A stretch of 64,000 bases of DNA from Nannobrachium achirus (lineage: Eukaryota; Chordata; Actinopteri; Myctophiformes; Myctophidae), in contig OY997657.1 of NCBI GenBank assembly GCA_963921795.1, positions 29,023,470-29,087,469 of the forward strand, given 5' to 3'. Made by a program: the position numbers and the translations under genes. Positions 1-10,020 of the stretch are shown piece by piece. Below the pieces are notes generated by a model. The model saw nothing but the letters and a program-made list of their open reading frames with translations, did no database searches and was not told where the DNA came from. Position 1 is the first letter of the stretch. Each line of letters starts with the position of its first letter.

Positions 1-413
1 AAATGTATGATGCAATGTAAATAATTAGATTATAACTCGTAATGTAAATTGCATTTCTAATACTCAATAACAGCGCTAAATATTCAGTTGAATGTTTTTA
101 TATATATTTCTTTGTCGTATATAAAATACCTTCATTTTACAGTATTTTATGATAAGATTTATAATATGCAGAAATTCTACAAGGCCAGAGAGGGTCATAA
201 GCTTAGGCTGTTCAGTTCAGCTACTGTATCTTCCCTGGGGATAACATGGCAGCTGACTAAACAGTAGGCCTACAAGTTAACTCTATATACTTCGTTGTAG
301 GTCAAATAGTGAAAATAACTGCACAATCTACACAAAGTTGTGAGCTCGTAAATTGTCTATCTTTGCTGAATGTTTGCCTATTATGATGACATGCCAAGAA
401 TAGAGATGCTAGG
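1..413. other. intergenic, nothing recognised
   Basis: AT-rich sequence with no credible coding potential. Positions 330-380 hold a weak relative of the hairpin motif found elsewhere in the window (a TTGTGAGCTCGTAAATTG stretch). No gene, RNA or complete transposon is visible. Confidence 0.5.
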
Positions 414-830
414 CCCTAGGGCAGGGGTCGGCAATTAGATTTGGCCTCGGGCCAATTTTTTTCTAAACTTGAGATGGGGGGCCAGAACATATAATGAAAG
501 GCTAATTTAAGAAATTCATAGTTAAACAGTGTTACTGGAACTCCAAGACAGACGTGCCTTACAAGACATAGGCATCTGTGATAAAAAGAAAATAATATAT
601 ACTAGCCCTTACCCGTTCAAAGATATGAGCTCCAAAATGATGTGCAGTGTGTGGGTTATGGGATGTGCACTGTGCATACAGTATATGAGGGATGGAAAGT
701 AACTTTAACTGGTGCTTGCATGATAATATGTAGGAGCATCAATGTAAGAAATACCCGTTTCGTTTAATGGCTACAGAGATACACCCCCCCCCCACCCGCC
801 TGCATACACACCCGCCTGCCTGCCTGCACG

Positions 831-833
<3 letters not shown>

Positions 834-906
<73 letters not shown>
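834..906. repeat. (CA)n microsatellite
   Basis: Uninterrupted CA dinucleotide tract inside the hAT element. The predicted His/Thr and Cys/Val frames across it are artefacts. Confidence 0.97.
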
Positions 907-909
<3 letters not shown>

Positions 910-1124
910 CTGGTTAAACATGTTGCCTCATGCTAGATGCAGAATAGATGTGCCTCATGCTAGATGCAGAATAGATAGTAGATACACCATAAAAATGCTA
1001 ATATACAGCATACGATTTGTGAAAGTGACAAACGGGCTTCACAGTTATGTCAGGTGTGTTCATATGCTAATGGTGATGCAATTTCAGATCAATTGCTCCA
1101 GCCACCGAGGAGAAACGCTGTTTC

Positions 1125-1169
<45 letters not shown>

Positions 1170-1200
1170 CTCACTCACTCACTCACTCACTCAGACAGAC
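1125..1200. repeat. (CAGA)n then (ACTC)n tetranucleotide repeats
   Basis: A run of CAGA units to about 1168 passes directly into a short ACTC run, inside the hAT element. Confidence 0.9.
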
Positions 1201-1867
1201 ATTTGGAAAATTATATGTTAGATGTGGAAAAACAAGCGGTCCCCCCCTTTCTATTTGCAAATATTGATGGACTGATGTAGTGAAGCCTTTAATAATTGTA
1301 ATGATTAGCCTACATACTTTTATGTTAATAATTATTATTTCCTTCTTCTCTGCTGCCAGTCGTAGGCTACAACATCACATAAATATAATCATGAATCATG
1401 ATTCATAATGAATCACATTGCACATCTCACAATTCTGTGCAGCACGTTGTGAGTTTGTAGATTCAATATACTGTGCGCAAGTTGCGCAACACCTCTGCAC
1501 GTCGACAAATTGGTCGTTATAGTGAAGTGATCGCAGCTGCTCGGCAGAAAGAAGAAAGACTGCTAGAACGCTAAACATCAGCCTTATCTGCTTCAAATAG
1601 GCAAGAGAAATGACACATGAACCAAAAGCATAAAGAAGAGTGGAAAGGGGCGTTTATAGAGGAATATGGACAGAAAATGTGTGCTGTTTATCCTACCTGG
1701 ACTCAGTCAGTCCAGTATTGTATAAAAATAAAATAATAATAATAATAATCAAAATAAAATAAAAACATAATTCTCAAAATAATCTGGGGGGCCAGAAATA
1801 ATTTCCAAGGGGCCAGTTTTGGCCCGCGGGCCGCCTATTGCCTATCCCTGCCCTAGGGTATACATTT

Positions 1868-1922
1868 AATTTCACATTAAATGTATACCCTAGCAGCTAG
1901 GGTATACATTTAATGTGAAATT
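1868..1922. repeat. perfect 27-bp-arm palindrome
   Basis: Bases 1868-1894 and 1896-1922 are exact reverse complements around a single unpaired A at 1895. The left arm overlaps a further partial copy that starts at the hAT target duplication (1851-1870). The palindrome therefore abuts the transposon insertion site and may predate it or have formed with it. Confidence 0.9.
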
Positions 1923-2235
1923 GTACGCTGAAATGCCACCACGAGCGACGTCACTGCAGAAGGAAAACCTGAACGAAACTTGACTGGCAGTGTTTTGGTC
2001 AACTTGACGGCTGAGAAAACACTGCTGACACAGACACAACCAAAGGTTCACTGCAAAATAATGACATCGACATCCCAGTCGCATTACCATTTAATTTGCT
2101 GTCATTGACAGTAATGTTAATCAAATGAATACAAATTGTTGACTGAATGATATCCTCTCGTTGTCTTTGTGAATAAACAAGGCTATAATACATGCTACTG
2201 TAAATGCCTGGACCCAAGAATTAAAAACTTTTATT

Positions 2236-2286
<51 letters not shown>

Positions 2287-2958
2287 CCCTCTCTCTCCCT
2301 CTCTTTACTTTTGTTTTATAACAGTCTTTAGTGTGTCTGTTGGTGCACTGAGCGCAAACAGGTTCAGTCATAATGATTATATTGCACTGTCCTGTTGGAA
2401 ACAATTAGTCGAGCACATGGTATGTCTACCTTTATCATGAAACACACAGTAATGCCAATGTCAACCATGTCTGTATTGACACACCAAAGAGTAAAGACCG
2501 GACACTCGCTTACAGTATGTAGTGGCCTAATTAAAATTGCAGTGTGGTTTACAGTATGACGGCTCATGCCTTGTCACCTTCTACAGTATAGTGACATATG
2601 GCAGCAATGTAGTCAGGGGCAACCCTGGAGTTATATAGGGGGCAATGCAGGGGCAACGAGAAGACGTCCGCAGACTCTTCCTGTTTCTTTAAGCTTGTTG
2701 AGCCAGCAGCAATAAAGCCAACTGAACTAAGCTGTTCTGTGTCTGGTTTTACTCTCAACAGTACAGTCAAGGTCTGAATTTGATCTACAGTATCAGGGTG
2801 TTAAGAATCTTCTGTGGATGAAGGGTAAGTATAATCATATGATGCCTTGTTTAAATTATCAACAGCTTTTGTAGTTACATGCAGCAAATGTAACAGTAGC
2901 TAGTTAACAGGGGGCACCTGCTGTAGATGTCCCTTATTTGTTTTGTTGTCATCTACTA
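1923..2958. other. intergenic with (TC)n microsatellite
   Basis: No supported gene. A (TC)n tract lies at about 2237-2282. The rest is unique-looking AT-rich DNA, presumably upstream or 5' non-coding DNA of gpr65. Confidence 0.5.
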
Positions 2959-3291
2959 CAGTGGTTCTCAACCTTTTCAGGCCGTGACCCCCAAAATAAT
3001 CATATTTTAACTGGGGAAAATAGCAGATCTACATGCTCACAGATGTAGATCGGCTATTTTCACAATTTCTGCCTCTAATATTTGACAATTTGACCAATAT
3101 TTAATTTGTCATTTTAGAGGTATTAAAAAGTCCTTAGAGTGTCACTTTAGAAATGTGCAGATACTCTATACGCTTAAACTTTATGTTGGTTTGTTTACTG
3201 TTGAGTGAGAAAACAATGTTAACATTAAGTTAAACATCTGGGGACCCCCCAACATAATTTGGGGACCCGACCCACAGGTTGAGAACCACTG
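2959..3291. mobile_element. small hAT MITE (CAGTGGTTCTCAA termini)
   Basis: The termini CAGTGGTTCTCAACCT and its inverted match (ending GTTGAGAACCACTG) bound a 333-bp element. The flanking octamers ATCTACTA (2951-2958) and ATCTACTG (3292-3299) match at 7 of 8 positions, consistent with an aged hAT target duplication. The interior contains a hairpin (ATAGCAGATCTACATGCTCA paired with TGTAGATCGGCTAT) of the window-wide hairpin family. Related sequence recurs at about 43335-43586. Confidence 0.8.
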
Positions 3292-3339
3292 ATCTACTGA
3301 GATAAGCCATTGTCCATTCATCCGTATGTATGCACCCCT

Positions 3340-3371
3340 TTTTTCTCTACAAGCTGAACACCATATCTGTG
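3340..3371 (+). promoter_or_regulatory. gpr65: likely 3' splice site and short 5' UTR of the gpr65 coding exon
   Basis: A strong polypyrimidine tract followed by CTACAG-like sequence ends with AG at about 3351-3352 (ttttttctctacaag). This suggests an upstream non-coding exon is spliced to about 3353, leaving 19 nt of 5' UTR before the ATG at 3372. On this reading the in-frame ATG at 3330 lies in the intron and is not used. Human GPR65 also has its whole coding region in one exon behind a non-coding 5' exon (from memory). Confidence 0.5.
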
Positions 3372-4313
3372 ATGGACAACTTCAGCCTGGCCGTCAACGA
3401 TTCTGAGTGTTACCCATTTGAAGAGATTCGGGACAGAATGCCCTTTTTCTTCTTCAACCTGGCTATCATCATCATAGCCATCCCAGCCAACTCCTTCTCC
3501 CTCTATGTGTCCTGGCAGCACGTCAGGCTTAGGAACGAGCTTGGCGTGTACCTGTTCAACCTGGCCCTGTGTGACCTGACCTACACCGTTGGCCTGTCTT
3601 TCTGGATGGACTTTCTGTGGCGAGGGGTTTGGATCCATGGAGGACACGTGTGCATGTTGTCGGTCTACTTGCTCTTCACCAACTTTTACACCAGTGACGC
3701 ACTCCTCTGCTGCATCGCCGTGGACCGGTACATGGCGGTCGCTCACCCCTTCAAGTACCCGTCCATGAGGAAAGTAGGCACCGCGGCGGTGGTCAGCATC
3801 TCCCTCTGGGTCCTGGTAGTTTTCTTCAACGTCGCCACCATCACCTGGGAGGATTCATACTGTGAACACGACGAGGTGTGTTTCAACATCTTCCCATTGT
3901 CAGACAAGTTGACCACGATTAATTCAGTGCGGTTCTTTGTGGGGTTCATTGCCCCCGTCGGGTTGATGGCGTGTTGCTGCTGGGGAATCTGCAGAGCGGT
4001 CGAGTCCAACCGGGCCACAGAGGAACAGGAGCGCAAGCGGGTGTCGAGGCTGCTGGGGATGGTTCTGCTCTCAACAGCGTTCTGCTTTGGACCCGTTCAC
4101 ACGATGATGCTCCTTCGAGTGCTGCTGGGGGAATGCCCAGGCCCGGAGTGGTTTGTTTACACGTACAAGGTCAGCGTGGCCTTCTCGAGCCTCAACTGCC
4201 TCATGGACCCTCTCCTCTACTGTTTCATCACCAAATCGGGCAAGGCTAACGTCACACAGGTCGTTCACTTCATCCAAGGAAAGAAGCGGGTGACAGGGCA
4301 AGGTGTGGTGTAG
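3372..4313 (+). CDS. gpr65: proton-sensing G-protein-coupled receptor 65 (TDAG8)
   Basis: Intronless coding region of 313 residues; the human protein is 337. Seven hydrophobic segments are present. Two N-glycosylation sequons (N3, N9) lie in the short extracellular N-terminus. The TM3 cysteine C94 can bond with an ECL2 cysteine (C164 or C170). DRY is at 118-120, and TM7 carries LNCLMDPLLY, the DPxxY variant typical of the GPR4/65/68/132 group. Family matches include ELGVYLF before TM2, a WED motif in ECL2 (159-161) and RATEEQERKR in the third intracellular loop. H243 in TM6 (FGPVH) sits where the family has a conserved proton-sensing histidine, but the N-terminus has no histidine. The family signals extracellular acidity mainly through Gs/cAMP in immune cells. 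A start at 3330 (14 residues longer) is less likely because of the splice site. Neighbouring kcnk10 supports gpr65 over its paralogues. A transposon begins three bases after the stop codon. Confidence 0.9.
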   Translation: MDNFSLAVNDSECYPFEEIRDRMPFFFFNLAIIIIAIPANSFSLYVSWQHVRLRNELGVYLFNLALCDLTYTVGLSFWMDFLWRGVWIHGGHVCMLSVYLLFTNFYTSDALLCCIAVDRYMAVAHPFKYPSMRKVGTAAVVSISLWVLVVFFNVATITWEDSYCEHDEVCFNIFPLSDKLTTINSVRFFVGFIAPVGLMACCCWGICRAVESNRATEEQERKRVSRLLGMVLLSTAFCFGPVHTMMLLRVLLGECPGPEWFVYTYKVSVAFSSLNCLMDPLLYCFITKSGKANVTQVVHFIQGKKRVTGQGVV

Positions 4314-4605
4314 CACAGGGGTCTTCAACGTTTTCAGGCCAACGACCCCTTAGTCGAGAGAGAGATGAAGCAGGGACCCCCACAACCTTTTCGTAGATTC
4401 CGTATAGTTTTATTGTTTGACAGCACAAACATCAGTATTTTGGATTTATGTCAATTTGTGTTTTCAGATATTTAACCACTTGAACCGTCAATACTTGACC
4501 TTTCACTCTGTAATTAGTCTGCTCTTTTTCACCTCTACACCAAACCTCTTTGTCAAAAATAGCCGATCTACTGTACACATTTTTGGCTTCTCAGAGTGAG
4601 GATAG

Positions 4606-5171
4606 CCCCTTTCGGAACCTCTCCCTCCGCTATGCAGCAGCTCCGAGATGAGGTTCCTCCCCGTGGTCAACCAGAATCTTCCTGCTGGGTGGAAGATTCG
4701 CCATTAGCGATCACTTCCCACCTTTGGTGAACATTCTATCCAAAAAATGAAGGTTTTCTGCTGATCTCTAAACCTTTTCACTTCTCAAGCGTGGAAGAAA
4801 ATCGAAGCAACGGGTTGAAATAAAGAGTTTATATCGCTCATTTTGTCCGCCGGTTCCGTCTTTTCCCCATAGACTGTAGCACTGAGCCCGGAAGTTAGTC
4901 AATTGGGGGAAAACACAGAACCGACTGACAAAATGAACGATATAAACTCTTTATTTCAACCCGTTACTTCGACTTTCTTCCATGCTTGAGAAGTAAAACG
5001 ATGAGAGATCAGCAGAAAACTTTCACTTTTTGGATAGAATGTTCACCAAAGGTAGGAAGTGATCGCTAACGGCGAATCTTCCACCCAGCAGGAAGATTCT
5101 GGTTGACTACGGGGAGGGACCTCATCTCAGAGCTGCTGCATTGCAGCGGAGGGAGAGGTTCCGAAAGGGGC
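4606..5171. repeat. nested foldback with ~250-bp inverted arms
   Basis: Bases 4606-4857 and 4918-5171 are near-identical reverse complements with scattered substitutions, separated by about 60 bp. The outer ends read GCCCCTTTCGGAACC and its complement. The structure lies wholly within the hAT element, so it is a secondary insertion or an inverted duplication. An AATAAA at about 4818 lies in the left arm and could act as a poly(A) signal for gpr65. Confidence 0.8.
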
Positions 5172-5640
5172 TCAGTCTGGGATCACTTCACTTTTCGAGG
5201 TTTGATCCGGTCGGGAGAGGAAACCACTTTACGTAATGTTGTAGTACTCAAAGGACTACAAATTGCCGGAACTATCAAACCGGATTCAGTTTTAACCCAA
5301 AAGAATTCCCCTGCGCTCAAGGACATACTTTTAGGGCCTACCTAATAAACTCCTTGATGCGGCATAGTTTTGTTTTTGAAAAATGTATTTGGGATATGCA
5401 TCTTTTATTCCAACTCGTAGCGACTGGCAAGACTACACTAGGCTACTCGAGCATTTTAATAGGGATTGGGGTAACAAACGGAGGGAACCAAAACAAATCG
5501 ACGCCGCTTCTTTGGCTTTTGGTTTCCGCCTAGACCGGATCAAACCGCCCGTTGTTAACGATCACCAGGCTTTCCCCCAGAAAGCCTGGTGGGCGAGGTT
5601 AAAAGGGACTAGAGTGAGGTCACGGTTCATATAAAAGAGG
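5172..5640 (+). other. anonymous segment inside the hAT element, two open frames, TATA-like box
   Basis: This stretch is absent from the other copies of the host element. It holds open frames of 80 codons (5103-5345) and 83 codons (5383-5634) that I do not recognise. An inverted pair GGTTTGATCCGGTC (about 5200) and GACCGGATCAAACC (about 5533) is present, with a 10-bp hairpin near 5570-5595 and ATATAAAAG at about 5630. It could be a captured genomic or transposon fragment; coding status is unproven. Confidence 0.35.
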
Positions 5641-5744
5641 AGAAAAAAGGTTTCTATCATCACACAAAGATTTGAACCCCCTATAGTAACTCTGGGGACC
5701 CCCTAGAGGTCCAGGACCCCCTGTTGAAGACCCCTGGTGTAGCA

Positions 5745-6245
5745 GACCAAAAATACGATTAAGTGATATTTTCACAAAAGCTAAATAATCTTATCGAATC
5801 ATCTCAGCATCTCAATATCACCATGGTGTGGCTCCTATTTGGATGTGGCTGTCTAAGCTGAAACGCTGTTGTGTTGCTCAGTGAGGCTATTCAATTGAGA
5901 AAGGACAATCTCTGAATGAGTTTCATTAGTAGTGAGCTTGAGGGTGGTTGCTACTGTAGTTGTTTGTGCAATATTTTACTCAATGTCAGTGTGGGATAAC
6001 CTATAAAAATTATGCTTTTTGACACAGGTGTGCGATGAAGTATGAACTTAGTTCATACTTCTTACTCTATAGACTTTACACAGAAGGCAGAGTCTTAAAT
6101 AAACATTGCTCAGTATGTTATCCCTTGTACAATCATAAGATAACAACAGTGATTGTTCTACATCATACAGTGTAGGCCAAATAGGCCCAGGAAAATACAT
6201 GAGATGTTCCCCTTAACAATCTGACTTGTCCTTTCTTTGAGAGAC
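5745..6245. other. gpr65 downstream region
   Basis: Unique-looking AT-rich DNA. An AATAAA at about 6101 is a candidate distal poly(A) signal for gpr65 if transcripts read through the hAT element. No gene is seen. Confidence 0.35.
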
Positions 6246-7019
6246 AGCCGCTGATACGAACGACCTACGGCCTGGTCGCGACCTAGGCCACGACCTGGAG
6301 GTCGTAGGTCCCGGTTCTGGAGGTCGTAGTTCGCGGTACATACTTGTTAGGTCGCGGCCGGTCTAGTTTCGCGACCCCCGGCCGTGGTTGCGCCACCTCG
6401 GTCGTCCCCGGGCCGTTGTTGCGCGATCGGGCCGTTGTTCAGCGACCTGGGAAGTCCGCGGTCGTATTTAAAAGGTCTTTTTGCAGAATATTCTAGAGCA
6501 GCAGCGCTATTCAACCTTTTGAAGCTTGTGATTGACTGAACCGGAGGTAGGAAGCGCTCCATTGTAGTCACTTGGACCGCGCGAGGTGCACCAAAACCTA
6601 TCCTTAACCCTAACCCCAACTCTAACTCTAACCCTAACCTTAACCCTAACCCCAACTCTAACCCTAACCCTAACCCTAACCCTAACCCTAACCCTAACCC
6701 TAACCTGCCGACACTGAGTAGCTAACCTGCCGACGCTGTTGAAAACGAGCGCTCCTTCCCTTAGCAAGCGTAGAGTTTCTAAACTCGCGTCCCTTCCCTT
6801 AGCAAGCGTAGAGTTTCGATCGCGGCGCTCCTTCCCTTAGCAAGCGTAGAGTTTCTAAACTCGCGTCCCTTCCCTTAGCAAGCGTAGAGTTTCGATCGCG
6901 GACTTCCCAGGTCGCTGAATTACGACCGAGATCGCGCAAAACCTCCAGAACCGGGACCTACGACCTCCAAGTCGTGGCCTAAGTCGCGACCAGGCCGTAG
7001 GTCGTTTGTATCAGCGGCT
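6246..7019. mobile_element. palindromic element A with telomere-like (CCCTAA)n core
   Basis: Both ends carry long imperfect terminal inverted repeats (about 6246-6330 against 6935-7019) beginning AGCCGCTGATAC and rich in GGTCG/CGACC words. A second matched pair (TTCAGCGACCTGGGAAGTCC at about 6438 and its complement near 6900) lies inward. The core has about 110 bp of CCCTAA-type repeats (6600-6705) followed by AACCTGCCGAC repeats. A twofold tandem of about 76 bp (6755-6900) follows; each unit holds two shorter copies of CTTAGCAAGCGTAGAGTTTC. I could not find a clean target duplication. The element has no coding capacity. Confidence 0.75.
6600..6705. repeat. interstitial telomere-like repeat (CCCTAA)n
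   Basis: Perfect and slightly degenerate CCCTAA hexamers, the complement of vertebrate telomere TTAGGG. They lie internally in element A between inverted repeats, so this is not a chromosome end. Confidence 0.95.
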
Positions 7020-7096
7020 CTTGCTTTTCAAATACTTGATACTTCAGGATAGTTGCCTATACTGTTTTCTTTTTTAAATGTCTTATGATTTCACGT

Positions 7097-7496
7097 TTTT
7101 TTTTCCTGACCTCAATTACACCACTACAGATTACACCATAATCTGTATTTTTTTTTTTTTATAATTAGGCTCAGAAAGGTGAGTTCATTCATTTGTCTCT
7201 GGATGTAAGCATCATCATCCAGGGGAGGGTGTGGTTGTAGGGGAGGGTGTATCACCTTTGCTGTTACTTTACATTGTGTTTGCATCGGTCCAATGCACCA
7301 TTTACCATTTACCATTCAGCACTTTGGTTGTTGCGTTCACCCTCCCCTACAACCACACCTTCCCCTAGATGATGATGCGTACATCCAGAGGCAAATGAAC
7401 TCTGAGTCTGAGCCTAGCAATAAAAAAAAAACTACAGAAAAAACACAGACTGTTGAAAGTTCAGTTTTTCTTTTGGTGTGATTGAGGTCAGGATAC
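7097..7496. repeat. ~400-bp foldback/MITE with long inverted arms
   Basis: The outer ends pair (CCTGACCTCAATTACACC near 7107 with GGTGTGATTGAGGTCAGG near 7477). The inner arms pair around GAGGGTGTGGTTGTAGGGGA (about 7226) and its complement (about 7340), flanked by matching stretches containing CATCATCATC. Almost the whole segment can fold back on itself. No open frame is present. Confidence 0.7.
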
Positions 7497-7897
7497 ATGA
7501 ATAAAAAAACCTAAAAATAAAAAATAATTGCATTTGATGTCATTATAAGACCTTTAAATTAAGTTTATTCATTATGCAAAAGAATACATGTAATTGGTCT
7601 TTTCTGTATCTCTGCGAATGTTGAAAGTTATCCAAGAAGAGTATAACAATGCAATGTATAACAATACAAGGCCATGTAACCATAGGTGTGGGGAACAACA
7701 TTCTAATGTTGAGATGGCCTTGAATTCCCCATTAATAGAAAATAAATAAATACAAACAAATACATATACATATTATACATATAATCTATCTGCATGACAT
7801 TATTGGATCTATAAATTGGTTTACTGTAAGTTTACAATTGATGGGCATAATTAACCTCTATGCCTGGTAGTTTAGAATTAGGTTATGACCAGGAGAG

Positions 7898-8202
7898 TGA
7901 AGCCTCGATCAGAGTCTGCGGTGAAGAGCTATCCACCGCAAATTTTAGGTGGAAAGCTTTCCACCTCAAGTCAGAAAATAAGTGAAGGCCATCATAGTCA
8001 GTCACGGTGGAGTCCTATTCACCGTGACTGACTGGTCCAGGTCGACCAATCAGTGAACGGGGTGAAGAGCCTATCTGTCTGAAAGTAAAAACAGAGAGAT
8101 GTGTCGGGACTCGCGGTGGAAAGCTCTTCACCGCGAGGAATGACATAACGTTGTAGTTTCATGACTCAAAAAGACTACACGCCGACTCTGATCGAGGCTT
8201 CA
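7898..8202. mobile_element. MITE built of several small hairpins
   Basis: Perfect 19-bp terminal inverted repeats (TGAAGCCTCGATCAGAGTC at 7898-7916 and its complement at 8184-8202). The interior holds a series of shorter palindromes sharing the word GGTGGA/TCCACC: GCGGTGAAGAGC with its partner at 7919-7940, AGGTGGAAAGCTTTCCACCT at about 7948, a GTCAGTCACGGTG hairpin at about 7999-8033, and a CGCGGTGGAAAGC hairpin at about 8113-8138. No coding region. I do not recognise the family. Confidence 0.75.
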
Positions 8203-9068
8203 GCCTACATTTTGAGGAAGTGCAGGTTCAGGTGGAAGCTTCTTTATGATCAGTGTTAAATCCACAGAAAGTATTGAAACTGAATAATGCTAGGCCCCTG
8301 ACACCCAAAATGATGTTTAATTAATTTGAGTCTGCATTGTTAATATACCTATATTCACTGTATACATTCTGTGTGGTTAAAGTTAATGTAAGGATTTTGG
8401 GTCTGGGTGTGCCATACACCTGACTGGATCTAACACTATTGTACGTATTTAGGCCCCATGACATATTACAATTTATTTGCAGTGCAAAGCAATAATGGAT
8501 ATCTGGTGCCCTCTAGTGGATGGTTGCATGACTATGTTCATGCTTGGATCACATCAAATGTTTGTGTTGTCTGGTATAAAATGAATGAAAAAGAAAGAAT
8601 AAAGCAATTAGCATTCATTCAGGCTGTTTGGAAGCATAATACAAGGCTGATATAGATCTAGCCTACTGTATTTGCAGAGGAGGAAGAATTGTGAGCTTGT
8701 AGATTGGCTGTTTTCACTTTTTTTTTTTTTTTTAATAATAAAAAGGGACGGTTTTGGACACAGGCCAGACAGAAATGATTATACTATTGACCATCATTTC
8801 TCATCATGTATATTCAGATAATAAATTACACTGACTCTGTCGACTGGAAACCTCATTATGTACAAAACTGTTACTTTTCAGGATTCTTTATTCAAAAACA
8901 GCGAAAGTAGCAGATGTACACGCTCAAAATGAGCTTGTGGATCTGCTACTTTTGATCGTGTGACACTGTATGATCAAGTAGGGTATGAGACTGGGGTCAA
9001 AACAAAAGTAACAATTTCCTTCATAATTCACAGACTAGTACTTGAAATATAGGCTACTAGTCATCTTT

Positions 9069-9126
<58 letters not shown>

Positions 9127-9480
9127 TGCCCGTGCCCTAATTAATAATGACATTTATAAGCTTTCACTAGTAGGCTAAACAGAATCACTTCACTTCACTT
9201 TAAAACAGCACTACTTGAAGGTAGTCACCCATGCAGCTGTTGAGGCTTACTACAGTATAAACATAGACATAGAGACAAACACACTCAGTCAAACATTGGA
9301 GCTCAAAAACACAAAAAGTTCAAGTATGGATGTAATGGGGCAGCCCATGCACTTTAGAGACTAATGCACGTACTGTAGCTACACAGCTGCTTAAGTTGGA
9401 AGTGACTCTTTGTGAGTGTTGTGTGTTACATATTTGTATAACTTACATTGCAATGGTTTAATTTAAACATGTTTGAAAAG
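8203..9480. other. intergenic with (CA)n tract and one hairpin-family copy
   Basis: No gene is supported. A hairpin-family copy lies at about 8897-8952 (GTAGCAGATGTACACGCTCA paired with TGAGCTTGTGGATCTGCTAC). A (CA)n tract lies at 9074-9122. Confidence 0.5.
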
Positions 9481-10020
9481 GTGTGACAGTGCTGGCAATC
9501 CTCCTGTTGATTGGGAGGTGCCAAGTCTTGTAGAGGAGAGGGGTGTTTGTTCCTGCTTTAACTTGTGTTTTTTCGAATTGTAATTTTGAGTGAAGTGGCG
9601 CAGCTGGCGCCTGCTATATAAAATGGAAAATAATTGTTATATAAACTTGAAAATAATTGTTTAGGTAATTGTAGATATCCCCAGGGCCGTAGTTTCTTTG
9701 CCTGGTTTGGGTTAATTGATACAAATTATCGTCGGTTTTCTTGGTATGACCCACCTGCTTTAAAAAGGAGGCTGTAGATGCAGAAGGTCAGTTTTGTTCG
9801 GTTTGGGCAGGCTAGAGAACAGCCAGAGGTAGAGAGCCGCTAAAGCTGTAGTGTAGTTGCTTATGTTGCTGTTTTAGGCTATTTAGCAAGTGCTATTTTT
9901 GGACAGTCCAGCACTGTAAATATTATTGCACTGACAGGTTGGTGTTTGGAGAAATAAATAAGCAACAAAACCCCTACAAAAAGCATTCCTAGACAGTTGT
10001 CTATATTTTTGGAGCCTTGG
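9481..10020 (+). other. possible solo-LTR-like segment
   Basis: The segment begins TGTGACAGTGCTGGC. It holds a TATA-like TATATAAAA (about 9615) and a poly(A)-signal-like AATAAATAA (about 9953), an arrangement seen in LTRs. I could not define matching TG...CA ends or a short target duplication, so the call is weak. Confidence 0.25.

Larger units (their letters stand above)
422..1850. mobile_element. non-autonomous hAT-type DNA transposon with perfect 8-bp TSD
   Basis: The left end reads CAGGGGTCGGCAA and the right end is the reverse complement of CAGGGATAGGCAA. These are terminal inverted repeats of the hAT/Charlie style. The element is flanked on both sides by the identical 8-mer CCCTAGGG (414-421 and 1851-1858), the target-duplication length expected for hAT. 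Its interior carries a (CA)n tract (about 834-906), a twofold 24-bp tandem (about 926-975) and a (GACA)n tract (about 1125-1168). No transposase frame is present, so it could only have moved with an enzyme supplied in trans. Confidence 0.85.
4316..5736. mobile_element. hAT-type element inserted at the gpr65 stop codon, carrying a nested insert
   Basis: The ends are CAGGGGTCTTCAAC and its inverted match GTTGAAGACCCCTG. The flanking octamer GTGTAGCA occurs on both sides (4308-4315 and 5737-5744), a perfect 8-bp target duplication. Its left copy includes the TAG stop of gpr65. The same element without the insert is complete at 27751-28180, with partial copies at about 29527-29770 and 46051-46515. 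Compared with the 430-bp copy, this one holds about 1 kb of extra DNA between about 4600 and 5640 (foldback plus an anonymous segment). No transposase frame is present. Confidence 0.88.

Noticed and set aside
3330..3371. Upstream in-frame ATG as the gpr65 start
   Set aside because: It lies before a strong polypyrimidine-AG acceptor, and the added 14 residues are unlike a GPR65 N-terminus.
3318..3746. 142-codon antisense frame
   Set aside because: Shadow of gpr65 on the opposite strand; no domain.
6600..6705. Chromosome end
   Set aside because: The CCCTAA tract is enclosed by inverted repeats, with unique sequence and genes on both sides.
6507..6767. Val-Arg repeat frame on the minus strand
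   Set aside because: It translates the telomere-like hexamer repeat of element A.
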